A DNA stretch of 64,000 bases, taken from positions 808,745-872,744 of the forward strand of contig NOKP01000013.1 of the NCBI GenBank assembly GCA_002682825.1, in the 5' to 3' direction. Within the stretch, counting starts at the first letter, position 1. Every line of letters begins with the position of its first letter. The notes beneath the pieces are model-generated. The model saw nothing but the letters and a program-made list of their open reading frames with translations. It was not told the origin of the DNA and did not search any database. Source of the stretch: Neonectria sp. B-13 (taxonomy: Eukaryota > Ascomycota > Sordariomycetes > Hypocreales > Nectriaceae). Both the position numbers and the translations under genes were made by a program. Positions 47,330 to 58,519 of the stretch are shown here, piece after piece.

Positions 47330-49500
47330 CTAGAATGGCTCAATAGTTATCTCACACCTTACTGTGCTATTGCCTGCTGCACTAGCCTCCAGTTGAGCAA
47401 CTTTGATAAATTGGTGGAAACGGCCTTGGGCATCCTTGAAAGCTTTCTCGTTTTGGAGATGAACATTCTCCGCAAATCTCCCAAGTCTGGATTCCGGGGG
47501 AGTGTATAAGACAAACGCGAGAGTTGAGAAGTCGCCACGAAGCTGCAGATGGTGAACCACTTTTTGCAGCCGGGTTTGCAAGATATCAAAACCGGGATCC
47601 CATCTTCTGTTCACATCCCACGGAGTCCGCCTCATGCTGTAGATGACCGAGGTAGGGGGAAGTGGTCCCTCTTCTTGTATCGAGGGTTGATGGTTGGCAT
47701 CATGCTCGATATTATGCTCCGCTGCATGCTCAGGGGAACTTCCAAAAACGTTCCAAGGGGCATTTCCAGGAGCATTCTCATGGAAGTCATCAAAAACAGG
47801 ATCCAGATCATGATGCGACTCAGGGCCAGGGTTGGACTCTGGTTCCGGTGCTGGCTCTCGCTCTGGTAGTGCATTCTCAAATGCATCGTCAGGGGCAGTA
47901 CCAAGATCGTATAGCGAGTCGTTGTCACGGTTGATCTCTGATTCCGGTGAAGACCGTCGCTCTGGCACTGGCTGCTGTGCTCGATCGGCCTCATACTCCG
48001 GCGTCAGCCCACACTGCGGCAGCGGTTCAGCCTCTGGCGAAGCCGGCAGAGTGGTGGGGTTCCGCACTTCTGGAGCTTCTGGAGTTTCTGGAGCCTCCAG
48101 GGCTTCGTGACCTCCGTGGAGCACATCTCCAGCTTGTCTCCCAACCGTGTCGACGGTACCCTGTCTTGGGGCAGGAGGAGTCGGAAGGTAGAACCTTTGA
48201 GTTCCCCGCGAAGGCCCAGGCTCATCGGGTTGAGAGATTGGAGGGGATGGCGATCTTGTGGCGAGAAGGTATTTATTCCCATAGCCGAGGTAACCTGGTT
48301 CGCTTCTCTGTGTCCGCTTCCTCGGAGAGAACCTTGTACCAAAGGTGTGATTAGCAAACGGGTCGTCCTCAGCGTTATCGGCAGGGCGCCCACTGGACCC
48401 CGAAGTGCTGTGCTGCTGTTGCTGCCATGTACGTTTCTCTCCACGACTCTCTCGGTCCAGGTCTAGTTCAGCTTGAGTAGCACGTTGTTTTCCTTTCGCA
48501 CGACTCTGTGACTTGTTAGTATCGGTCCGAATATATACAACATGGCCGTGGGTAGACTAACCTGTGTAGAAGGGGTAGGGTTGCGTGGACTGGAAGGGAC
48601 GCTGTATGGGTCGGCTTCCATGGGTGCTACAGGAGCCACGGGCAGTCTCGGCAGACTTGCTCGTGGCGTGCTGGGTCCTCCATTTGCATCCATGTGTAGA
48701 TCGTCGATCGTTCCGTCGCCGAGTAGGCCGAGTACGTCAGATGTGTACTGGGGAGGGTTGGCAGACACCGGGAATTCGGCCCTAAGACTAGTTATTGAGT
48801 GTCCATGACACGACCTTGGAGGATATTGAACGAACGAATGAGAATTGACAAGGACATGAACATGGGACGGCTGCTCATCATCAACATCAATGGGGTCTTC
48901 GGGGCTGAGGCCTCTCAGGTGACTGATATCGACATTGTTCTCCTGGTTGGCTCTGGAGGCGCCCTGTGGACGAGACCTGGCTGCAGGTTGGTTCGAGGTA
49001 TTGTGAGTTCTCTGAGGATGTGGTGGGCGAGGACCGGGTCTTGGCATCTTGCTGATTCTCCAGAAGAGTTGTATGAGAAGTTTCTTTATCCTGTAATGAA
49101 ATACACGTTAGAGAGACCAAGGGTAGAAAGGCAGGATGGAAGGAGCTCACTCGTCAGAATCTACAGAGTACTGAAGCATAGGCGAGCATGAGGATGCATT
49201 GCGGTCAGGCCAGAAACGCGCTCCACCGCCTTGCTCAAGAAAGGTATGTGACATCTCCAGCATAGTATTGCGATGAGACAGAGCAACCCATTGGGTAAGG
49301 TCTGGGCCCTGGAGGTGGGTGGAGGAGGATATGAAGTTGTGGTTATATTCTCGGAGAGCCTTGTAGAAAGGATCATCACACTGATTTGGAGGTTTTGGAT
49401 GGCCCAGCTTTTGTCGGAGTGGCTTGATCAATGGTACGTCTGCGGTCTTCGTCGTAAAGAATACATCCCAAGCTGGATCGTTGGGCCGATAGCGTTTCAT
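47330..49500 (-). CDS. Unrecognised two-domain protein A (paralogue of 51399–53549)
   Basis: Three exons (49500–49151, 49090–48562, 48505–47330) give 684 aa. I do not recognise the family. Block 1 (about 12–130) contains DVPLIKPLRQKLG, FYKALREYNHNF, MLEMSHTFLEQGG, ARFWPD and LQYS, and crosses intron 1 into IKKLLIQLFWRI. A long disordered Pro/Ser/Glu-rich middle includes a repeated APE/APET series (about 437–447). Block 2 is the last ~105 residues (SVIYSMRRTPWDV, LQKVVHHLQLRGDFSTLAFVLY, STVRCEITIEPF). Blocks 1 and 2 match the neighbouring divergent gene, and the first and last introns have the same phases (2 and 0). No signal peptide or membrane helix is seen. A TATA-like element lies at 49591–49599. 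It could be a lineage-specific regulatory or structural protein; no enzyme motif is visible. Confidence 0.72.
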
Positions 49501-51398
49501 GGCTGTCCAAAGTGATTGGAGGTGATGAGCTGGGGCGATGTCTTGTGTGAACGTGGGGAGTCCAGTGGCACAATTGAGAAAGGTAACACCCTATTTATAC
49601 CCGTTTGACTGGCGAACCACTATGAGGCACCTGAGATGTAGGAGCCACAAGGTAAAGGGGAGAAGACGGGGTGTGTAAGGCAAACTGAAAAGGGGGCGTG
49701 AGGGAACGAGGCATACTGTATATACGGTGACGAATAGTGAGGATTGAGAAAACAGAGCTGAGAATACAAGCGAAGTAGAGGAGGGAGGAAAATGGAGTAC
49801 CTCGTGCCGGCACATGGCCCAAGACTGGCTGTCCTGGGAGTGTTGTTGGTCGGCAAATCTACGTGTGCGAGGGCCGTGGCAACAACTCGCGACAACCACA
49901 CCCGACACCAATTTTCAGCGCTGGCTGATGGGTTTTACTTGACCAGATAGATAAAGAGATTCGTCCTTATGTTAATTGAATGGTACTTGGTGAATGTTCG
50001 TGGTGTACTTGCGCCATCCGTAGGTGGTTACGGACTTGGCCAAGATTTGGGCCAACACTTACAACAACACCAATGAGCAAAGTCCTGACTGAGGGCAGTG
50101 CAGGGGCCACCACACGATAACCCCCCCCTGTTCGTGCGAGAGCATCTTTTGCTTTTGTTTCCTCTTCATGGGACGATGATGCCTCGATGATGGAGGGAGC
50201 CGGTGCGGCGGAGTTGACTGTTGGATCTTCGCTGCAGCGTTGAGACGGATTTTGAGCACAAGCTGCCTAAGTGTGGGTGTCTAATTTTAGGGAGCGGGAC
50301 ACGTTCCGTTTGGCTCCTGTAGTGATCGCCCCGTTGGGAGAACCCATGGGAGTTATTGCCTAGGGAGGTAGTTCATGTCTAGTGGTGTTGGACTATGGAA
50401 ATCTAGCACTGGACCACCCACATCCAGCTTTGGGCTCTGGAAGTTCAGTGTGTATGGCAATGAACAATGTCTACAACCCCGAGGGCAGCGATGGAAGTCT
50501 TTTGATCCAATCGTCAACAACCAGTTGCTTGTCTCTGTCACGTTCTGACCTTGCGTGACAGCGTGCACAGCTTAGAGAAGCCCGACAGCCAATACCGATC
50601 AGACCACAACTGTCCCCTCGACCAAAGCAACCCAACGAAACACAGAAAGCGCAGTCAAGAGATAGCACGGATTTCTTGTGCCTTCCCAGAGACCCAGAGA
50701 CAAGAGGACATGAGGCTGTGTGGGGGAATAGAAACACACCCCGGCCGGGCGAGCCTGGGAATCGCAGCCCAAAAGGGACTGCTGCATGCTGTTGGCTCTA
50801 ACAACTCAACCGCCAGGGCGGCAGGGAGCCTACCGAGCTGCCCCAATTGCGTCAGTATACAATAAAATACATGATTCAGATGGGGGTAACTTTCTATCAA
50901 AAACGTGCAGCGCCTTGGTTTGAAATGGAGCGCGACATGGTAGAATCTGTGTATGGCCATAAGCGCCCATTATCAAATCATATGAGCGACTCTTGCCTGG
51001 CAGCGCACATTGGGCATAGAAACTAGGTGAAAACAAGCGTCCGCCTCACTTTGAAGACCTTCCTTGCTTTTCAGCTGGGTGGGTAGTATGGAGTATGTGG
51101 CTTGCTACGCCGCATGGCTTATTCCCCCTTATTTCTACTCTGTTCCGTGCACGCTGACTTTTCACCAGTGACCTTTTTTATTGGCTTTGAAGTTGCCTAC
51201 GCCCGTTTGACTTATTATCGCAATTTGGGGGCTCTTTTCTCCGTTGATCCTGCGTTGTGCACGTCGTGTTCGGTAATGTCCGATGCTTCTTGACACGCCC
51301 GATTCACGCTCCGTTGGCACCGGCGACACCGTTTCTCTGACATCGACAGTCTTCCAAACTTCAAAAGATACTGTCAAAACCAATCGACGAAGTATACC
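49501..51398. promoter_or_regulatory. Divergent intergenic region between the two paralogues
   Basis: About 1.9 kb of normal base composition with no supported gene. It presumably holds the two promoters. I saw no long inverted repeat joining the two genes. Confidence 0.45.
49591..49599 (-). promoter_or_regulatory. Putative TATA box of paralogue A
   Basis: TATAAATAG on the minus strand, 91–99 nt upstream of the start codon at 49500. A good match in a plausible place, and it supports the choice of start. Confidence 0.45.
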
Positions 51399-53549
51399 AT
51401 GGTAGGAGGCGAGTCAACCGGCTCGCGTCAGCCAGGCCCTTCGGCATACCTTCTGTTCAACAAGATCAAGGTTACCCACATTCCCATCATCACCGAGCTT
51501 CGCAAGGAGCTCGACTATGGGCATGCTGGCAGTCAACGAGACATCGTATTCTATAATACACTGCGGTCATACATCTTGTCATTTACATCCAGCGATGGCA
51601 TTCCGGGCATAGAGTTCCTCAGATGGAAGTTTCGTCCTCACCAAATCGGGCTGTTGGAGATGGTGTCGCAGTTCTTGGACAAAGATGGCAAAGGATCACA
51701 CTTCTGGCCCGATGATGTCGAGGCCCCAAACCACGGGAAGCTGCAGTACTCAAAAGAACACCGCCGGTAGGCTTCTCCATCACACTCGATCTAGATCGAT
51801 ACTGACGTGGACTCGCTCCAGGATACGACGGCTTCTCACCCAGCTGTTCTTCAGGATGAACCAGCAACACCATTGGAAACGCAGCCCTAATCCCGCGAAT
51901 AATCCTCAGCAACCGGAACGAACTAGCTCGACGTATCACATACGCGACTATCCCAACTGGAGCGCAGTAAATTCGCGACAGGAAAGTACTGCAGGGCGCC
52001 AAGAGCAGAGCGCCGTCAATGATCACGAGAGAGGCCGCAATGCCGAGGATGCGATAAACTTGGACAGTTACCGGTTCGATGGAGACTTGTTTGCAGAAAC
52101 CAAACCCGACAAGAGCGTCTGGTAAGTCAATGGTCGCCAAGATAGATTGCCTCGTTTGTTAACAGCCGCTAGGGACAATGCCACAACTGCTACTCCTGAG
52201 CCACCGTACACGTCCCATGCATTCGAGGTATCCTCGAGGGAACCTTTCGATCACAATGATCAGAGCTTGAACGAGGAAATCAGAACGCGGGGTGATAATA
52301 CCCAGGCGGCCCCCGTGGCACCCATGATTGACCCATTCGACGGTCCATACAGTCCGGGACCAGATGTTCCCCCGGCCGTCGCACAGGTTTGTTCAACCAT
52401 TTACTTTTCGTGAGGATGTTACTGACTGAAGAACAGTCTCCGAATACAAACAAACGACCAGCTCCTCACGGGCGCGATGAGGATGTCCCTCAGGCGAAGC
52501 GGCCTCAGTGTCATCCAAGTGATCGCACTGGAAAACCCACCAAGGCTCCGCTACCTAGCACTGTCTCATCGCGATCGCCCTCTTCTCGGCAACGGAAACA
52601 TCCAAACAAAGACGGGTATATCTTCGGCCCTGAGTATGAGGAGGTCCTGCAATCACCACCTTCCTCTGCAGCCACGTCTGCTGTCTCAACGCCTGACCCG
52701 GAGGACGACTTGCCGTTCTCAAATAGAAAGACAAAACCAAACCCTCCACCGACAAATATTCCCCAAAAGCCAGCGCAGACCACCCCAGGCACCGTGCAGG
52801 ATGCTTCGCAGGGCACAATTGTCGAGACAGAACCAATTCCACCAGTGCCGAGTATTCCCGAAAACTTATCACGGACTGCCCCAGCCACTGTGGATGACAG
52901 TTTACAGGGTTCAAATACCGAGACAGAACCAGTCCTTCCACCGACAGCTCCACCTAAAGAACCAGTACCTTCTACCCCGGTCACTACGGAGAATGCTTCG
53001 CAAAACGTGAAGCCAAGGGACGGGGAACGCCAACCATCGAGTGTTCCACCAATTGTCCCACCAAGAGCTTCAGACCACGATGTCGGCCACAATGTCGACC
53101 CGAAGCTCGCACCAAATCCGCAACCTGAGCCTGAAGAAGAACAGTCAAAGAAAAAGCGACAGATCCTGCCAAAAGTGAACCTCATTTTCATGGTCAAGTC
53201 GCAGAAAGCGAACAAAGGCTGGGTGCTCAAGGGTTCCTTTCAGCAGAAGTCACTTGGAGAGCTCGTGGACGAGCTACCTCTAGAAACACCCTTTGATGGC
53301 TTACGTCTGGTTCTACAAGAAATACCGGGGGAAAAGTTTGAGTTCGAGGTCCTACTGGGCGATGAGGAAGTATTCAACAGCATCAAGGCCATTTTTCGCG
53401 AAAAGATTTCGGAGGTCCGACGTGGCCACGCTGGCTCAGCCAAGACGGTTACCTTCGTGATGACAATTAGTCCTCTCAAGGATGGCGAAGACGGAGACGG
53501 CAGGGAATACGAGGGCGATGAGAATGATGAGGATGACTTTGTTTTCTGA
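51399..53549 (+). CDS. Unrecognised two-domain protein B (paralogue of 47330–49500)
   Basis: Four exons (51399–51766, 51822–52121, 52173–52386, 52437–53549) give 664 aa. Block 1 (about 20–135) has HIPIITELRKELDY, FYNTLRSYILSF, LLEMVSQFLDKDG, SHFWPD and LQYS, and crosses intron 1 into IRRLLTQLFFRM. The middle (about 140–530) is Pro/Ser/Thr/Glu-rich, with a loosely repeated ~32-residue unit at about 390–480 (PxxxP...T.P.TV.DA.QG...ETEP). Block 2 (about 541–645) holds VNLIFMVKSQ, LGELVDELPLETPFDGLRLVL and KTVTFVMTISPL. The end is acidic (DENDEDDFVF). Compared with A it has one extra intron (52122–52172) in the middle. A short Lys/Arg run (KKKRQ) precedes block 2 and could be a nuclear signal. 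Function unknown. Confidence 0.74.
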
Positions 53550-54279
53550 AATATTCTCCGTGGACGTACGATTGAGGTATAGCAGGAAATGGGCATGGAT
53601 TTATGATAAATAATGGGTAATATTGTAACTTATAACTGAATAAAAAAGCTTAACATATTGCAACATGAGTAAGAGTGATTAAGTTTAGATGTAGTAAATA
53701 TGTTGCTCGATTGAATGTATACCATAACCTCTACCAAGTTCCATTTGCATTGTAAGTCGTTTGTTGACTGAGCGATTGCAATTAAATTAGTACGACAAGT
53801 AGTACATCACAGAGCATACAGGGAGTATAAAAGTTAGCGGAGACATGGGCCGGCCGATAACAATCCAGTGGCTTGTAGGGCCAAAAGATCAATCAGTATC
53901 CGCACTTGTCGCAGATGCGGCGCCTCCCATCAATTGATACCGGGCTCTTGAGCAACGCCTGCCATAGCACATCTCTGGATAGAAGGGAGACCATTTTGAC
54001 ATTGCAGCCTCGACTTTAAATGAGAGAACGTGACGAGCTAAATGAGACATCAGTGAGAGAGCAGAATGGGAAACACTACTCACCCGTTAGGAACCTACCG
54101 TTGAGGCGCCCATTGCCCGCTGCATCATATAACAGTAGCTGGGCCTTCTCTCAGAAAGGCCCGAGATTAAACTGAACACAATGATATCCCTATCCTTAAA
54201 CCGCCAGCGCTACCTTAGCACTGCCCTTGTGTCTCCAGGTTGTGTTCAGCTTCCTCCAGTTTTTTTCTTCCACATTTCA
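53550..54279. other. Downstream flank of paralogue B
   Basis: Mixed-composition DNA becoming A+T-rich. The small ORF at 53889–54083 (minus) has no supporting motif. Nothing else was recognised. Confidence 0.45.
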
Positions 54280-54734
54280 TCTATTATAAAAATTAATATA
54301 GAATGGTCTGTGTTATTCGTCCGGAAATAATCAGGATGCTATAAGTAGTACTAAGTGTTAGGTTGGTTAGAAGTGTATAAATAACTTAAGAGCTCTTCCT
54401 CTAGTTAAACCTAAGATATATAAAGATATAAGAGTATTACTTAAAATACTTAAGTTATCTTTTAAAGTTCCTAAGATTATCTTTCTTAGGTTATATTATA
54501 GAAACCAGCTCTATAATATAGATAGAAAGTATTAAGATAAAGAAAAGGTAGACTTTAGGCTAATTAGAATATCTTTTTAAGGTATATATTAATCTCTTCT
54601 AGAGAAAGAGTCTCTTCTAAAGATAGATCTTTTAGATTATAATCTTCTAGATTAAATTATATTTATTCTTATAAGTATAAAAGGCATACTTTCTCTCTTC
54701 CTAATTTCCTTTCTTATCTTCCCTTTTATCTTCC

Positions 54735-54872
54735 CCGCCGGGAAGAGCCCGGAAGATGTCTGGGAAATCTGCGGGAAGTCCCCCGGAGATAAGGTCCCCT
54801 AACTCCGTAGGATTTCCCGGTGAACATCCGGCCGGGAAGTCCTAAAGACTTCCGGCTAGGTATTCTAGGGCC
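54735..54872. repeat. G+C-rich island inside the A+T block
   Basis: An abrupt G+C-rich segment within A+T-rich DNA, with several ccgggaag or cggaag words in direct and near-inverted positions (for example gccgggaag at about 54738 and 54832). It could be the core of a short non-autonomous element that escaped mutation. Confidence 0.45.
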
Positions 54873-54883
54873 TTTCTATAATA

Positions 54884-55410
54884 GATTATCTTCCTTAAGT
54901 TATCTTCTTTAAATTATCTTTTTTAAGTTATCTTCTTTAAGTTATTTTCCTTAGATTATCTTTCTTAGGTTATTTTCTTTAGATTATCTTCTTTAAGTTA
55001 TCTTTTTTAAGTTATTTTCTTTAAGTTATCTTTCTTAGATTATTTTCTTTAAGTTATCTTTCTTAAATTATCTTTCTTAAGTTATCTTTTTTAGATTATC
55101 TTCTTTAAATTATCTTTCTTAGATTATCTTTTTTAAGTTATTTTCTTTAGATTATCTTTTTTAAGTTATCTTTCTTAAGTTATTTTCTTTAGATTATCTT
55201 CTTTAAGTTATCTTCTTTAAGTTATCTTCTTTAAGTTATTTTTCTTAAGTTATCTTTTTTAGATTATCTTCTTTAAGTTATCTTTCTTAAGTTATCTTTT
55301 TTAGGTTATCTTCTTTAAGTTATCTTCTTTAAGTTATCTTTCTTAAGTTATCTTTTTTAGGTTATTTTCTTTAAGTTATCTTCTTTAAGTTCCTTAAGTT
55401 ATCTTTTTTA
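54884..55410. repeat. 14-nt tandem array (TTATCTTCTTTAAG-like)
   Basis: About 37 consecutive degenerate copies of a 14-nt unit (ttatcttctttaag and variants with t/c and a/g exchanges). The periodicity is clear by eye across the whole interval. It resembles a mutated minisatellite. Confidence 0.85.
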
Positions 55411-55486
55411 AATACTTTTAATAATATCTTAATAATATATTTAAAAAAAAAAAAAAGCTAAAAGTTAAATAATATAAAATTAATAT

Positions 55487-56358
55487 TACTATTAAAACTA
55501 CTATTTAGATTACTGTTTCTACTTATCCATAATTGCACTAAATAGTTATATATTTCCTTTGCTTAAGCTTAATAAGGAGATAGATCTTTGGATTTTAAAC
55601 CTAATTATTGACTTTTGCCCCCTCTAGCTTCCAACTCCCTCTGCCAAATCCTTCTACACTTCATAGCCAATGTTAGAAATGACCAGATTCTCTTGGTTTC
55701 TAATGTATTACTCCTTTAGCTATAGGTTAGTTAGAATGATATTATCTATCAACTGTATAATCTATAAGGTATAGATAGAGTTATATAACTTCTTAAGGAA
55801 CTCTTTCTCTATAGTAGTAATATTACTATTCCTTTCTAGCTTTAGAGCTAGCCTCTTTAGAAAGAGCTATTTTATTATAATATATTAGGCTATTATTATA
55901 TTAAGCTATATTTCCTCTTATAGTAGGATATTATAGTTAAAGACTATTAATTAGACTAATTTTTTAGGTTTAAAGTAGTTAATTATAGGCTATTTTATAT
56001 GCTTTAGACTAGACTTTTAAGTTATAATTTATAGTATAGAAATAAGGCTTAAATGTTTTATTAATTTACTATATAAGTTATATAAGAGCTTATATATATA
56101 GCTTAGTAAAAGCTTATTAAGCTATAGTATAATTCAAATAGAAGTAGTTATCTTATATAATTAGTAGTATAATTATTATATTATATAGAAGGTTAGATAG
56201 AATGTAAAAAGGTAACTTAGAAAGTGTAAAGGTTATCTTATAGGCTGGGCTTTTATTCTAAAGGGTTTTAGCCTTTTCTAAGATCTAGCTTTTCTAAGGT
56301 TTAGCTTTTCTAAAATCTAGCTTTTTTAAGATCTAGCTTTTCCAGCTGATTAAGGCAG
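55487..56358. repeat. Degraded mobile-element copy 1
   Basis: Begins attaaaactactattt and ends near agctgattaaggcagta. It matches copy 2 (56876–57932) along its length, with transitions and one large indel. It has no coding potential left. A 16-nt sub-repeat (taagatctagcttttc, four copies) occupies 56278–56342 and is almost absent from copy 2. Confidence 0.75.
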
Positions 56359-56387
56359 TAAAACTTATACCTTAACTTTATAGTAGA

Positions 56388-56612
56388 AACTTTTATCTTC
56401 TTAAGTTATTATTACTTTAAGCTTAGGTATTAAGCTTATTATATTATTATTTTTTCTATTTTCTTTTATACTATTTAACCTTTAGCCTCTTCTTTAAGTA
56501 TATACTACTAAGGACTATTATATCTAAATAAAATTAATATATATAAAATAATAATATAATAAATTTAATACTTAAATTTAAAATAATAATAACTTAAAAA
56601 GATAAAAGTATT
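56388..56612. repeat. Imperfect inverted repeat between the two element copies
   Basis: The left arm (about 56388–56453, starting acttttatcttcttaag) and right arm (about 56545–56612, ending aaaaagataaaagt) are reverse complements over about 65 nt. Mismatches are mainly transitions. The spacer is about 90 nt. It could be a pair of terminal repeats from abutting elements. Confidence 0.65.
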
Positions 56613-56875
56613 ATAATATTAACCTTTAATACTTTAGTATAAGAGTTAGTATAGTATAACTAATCTTATAATAGACTAATCTAGCTATTAAGCTAAAAAG
56701 ATCAATTAATTCTAGTAAGTTATATTACTAAACTATACTATACAATAGGTTATAAAGAGTTAGAACCTTATAGTATATAGTAGTAAGCTTTATAGTAAGC
56801 TTATAACTCTAGCTAAACCTATAGCTAGCTTTTTATATTTAGTTATATAACTTATATATTATAATTATATCTTCT

Positions 56876-57932
56876 ACTATTAAAACTACTATTTGAACTA
56901 CTATTTCTACTTATCTATAATTGTACTAAATAGTTATATATTTCCTTTACTTAAGCTTAATAGAGGGATAGATCTTTGGATTTTAAACCTAATTATTAAC
57001 TTTTGCCCTCTCTACTATTATCAGTCTACTAATACTAAGAACAACCATTAGGCTTCTTAGAACTCCCTCTACTAAATCCCTCTATGCTTTATAGCTAATA
57101 TTAGAAATAACTATAGTAGGATTCTCTTAGTTTCTAATATATTACTCCTTTAGCTATAGATTAGTTAGAATAATATTATCTATTAACTATATAATTCATA
57201 AGATATAAATAGGGTTATATAGCTTCTTAAGGAACTCTTTCTCTATAATAGTTATATTATTATTCCTTTCTAGCTTTAGAGCTAGCCTCTTTAGAAAGAG
57301 CTATTCTATTATAATCTACTAAGCTATTATTATATTAAGTTAAATTTTATCTTATAATAGAATATTATAATTAAAGATTACTAATTAGATTAATTTCTTA
57401 GGTTTAAAGTAATTAATTATAAGCTATTTTATATACTTTAAGTTAAACTTTTAAGTTATAATTTATAGTATAAAAATGTTATAGTACTAGCTTTTAGTAC
57501 TTTAATTATATAGCTTATATATTATAGTTATATCTCTATACTTAAATGCTTATTTTTCTTTAGAATTAAAGAGTAAGCTTTAGCTTATATACTAATAAGA
57601 ATACTATCTTTACTTTAAATCTATCTATCTTACCTAACTATATATCCTAGAAGTACTCGTATTATAAAAAATAAAACTTAAATATTTTTTTAATTTACTA
57701 TATAAATTATATAAGAGCTTATATATATAGCTTAGTAAAAACTTATTAAACTATAATATAATTTAAATAGTTATTTTATATAATTAATAATATAATTATT
57801 ATATTATATAAAAAGTTAAATAGAATATAAAAGAGTAATTTAGAAAGTATAAAGCCTTATAAACTAAGCTTTTATTTTAAGAGATTTTAGCCTTTTCTAA
57901 GATATAGCTTTTTTAGCTAATTAGGATAGTAA
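56876..57932. repeat. Degraded mobile-element copy 2
   Basis: Direct repeat of 55487–56358, starting attaaaactactatttg and ending agctaattaggatagta. It carries about 200 nt (about 57474–57672) that copy 1 lacks. It has lost more C and G than copy 1 at matched sites (for example cataattg versus tataattg). Confidence 0.75.
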
Positions 57933-58175
57933 TGTGTTTAGCGTGAGGGTGACTCTATGACAGCTGACAAAGCTGTAGACACCCAACCAGCTTTACTACG
58001 GTTGCAACAGGGGAAGAGACACGATCCGTCCTTTCGGCTCCCCGGCAGGCAGGGGAAAAGTCAGTCAAATTGACTGCAATCGTAATACCGTCAAGACCAC
58101 TGCAATAAGGGTCTCAAGATCAATAGAATCATTCAAATCTGGCCAAAAACTAGACAATCATAGCTCTCAAATTCA
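57932..58175. repeat. Diverged ~250-bp repeat, left copy
   Basis: Normal-composition sequence starting gtgtttagcgtgag and containing acacccaacc, gaagagac and ggggaaaagtcag. It resembles 59229–59480 in the same orientation, with many substitutions and small gaps. The two copies bracket about 1 kb that includes a gene fragment. Confidence 0.6.
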
Positions 58176-58373
58176 TTGCTCATATTGATGTTCTTGCTTA
58201 CTTCCTTGACAGACTTTGTCAGTCTCCATCTCCCTTTTAATCTTAGCTAATTTGGACCAATTGTTGAAAGAGGTCACTAGCCAGTAAAAGCACTGTAACG
58301 CCTGCACCTTATCCGGACTTCAATGTCTGCTGGCCCCAACACACTATCTTATATTAGCATTACTAATTAGGGC

Positions 58374-58519
58374 CTTAAGAAAGATAATCTAAGGTATTTA
58401 AAGAAGATAATCTAAAGTACTTAAGAAAGATAATTTAAAATACTTAGAGAAGATAACCTAAGATACTTAAGGAAGATAACTTAAAGTACTTAAGGAATAT
58501 AACCTAAAGTATTTAGGGA
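58374..58519. repeat. 24-nt tandem array (AAGATAATCTAAAGTACTTAAG-like)
   Basis: About six degenerate 24-nt units. The core aagataacttaa is the reverse complement of the ttaagttatctt core of the 54884–55410 array. Related satellite sequence therefore sits on both sides of the A+T block in opposite orientation. Confidence 0.7.

Larger units (their letters stand above)
54280..57931. repeat. A+T-rich, gene-free repeat block (RIP-like)
   Basis: About 3.6 kb that is almost entirely A and T, with stop codons in every frame and no long ORF. It contains a tandem array, a small G+C-rich island, an inverted repeat and two direct copies of one element, all described separately. Differences between copies are mostly C/T or G/A, the pattern left by repeat-induced point mutation. 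I read it as a nest of dead mobile elements. No intact transposase or reverse transcriptase is readable. Confidence 0.7.

Noticed and set aside
54280..57931. A transposase or reverse-transcriptase gene in the A+T block
   Set aside because: Stops occur every few codons in all six frames and no conserved motif is readable, so no protein can be assigned.
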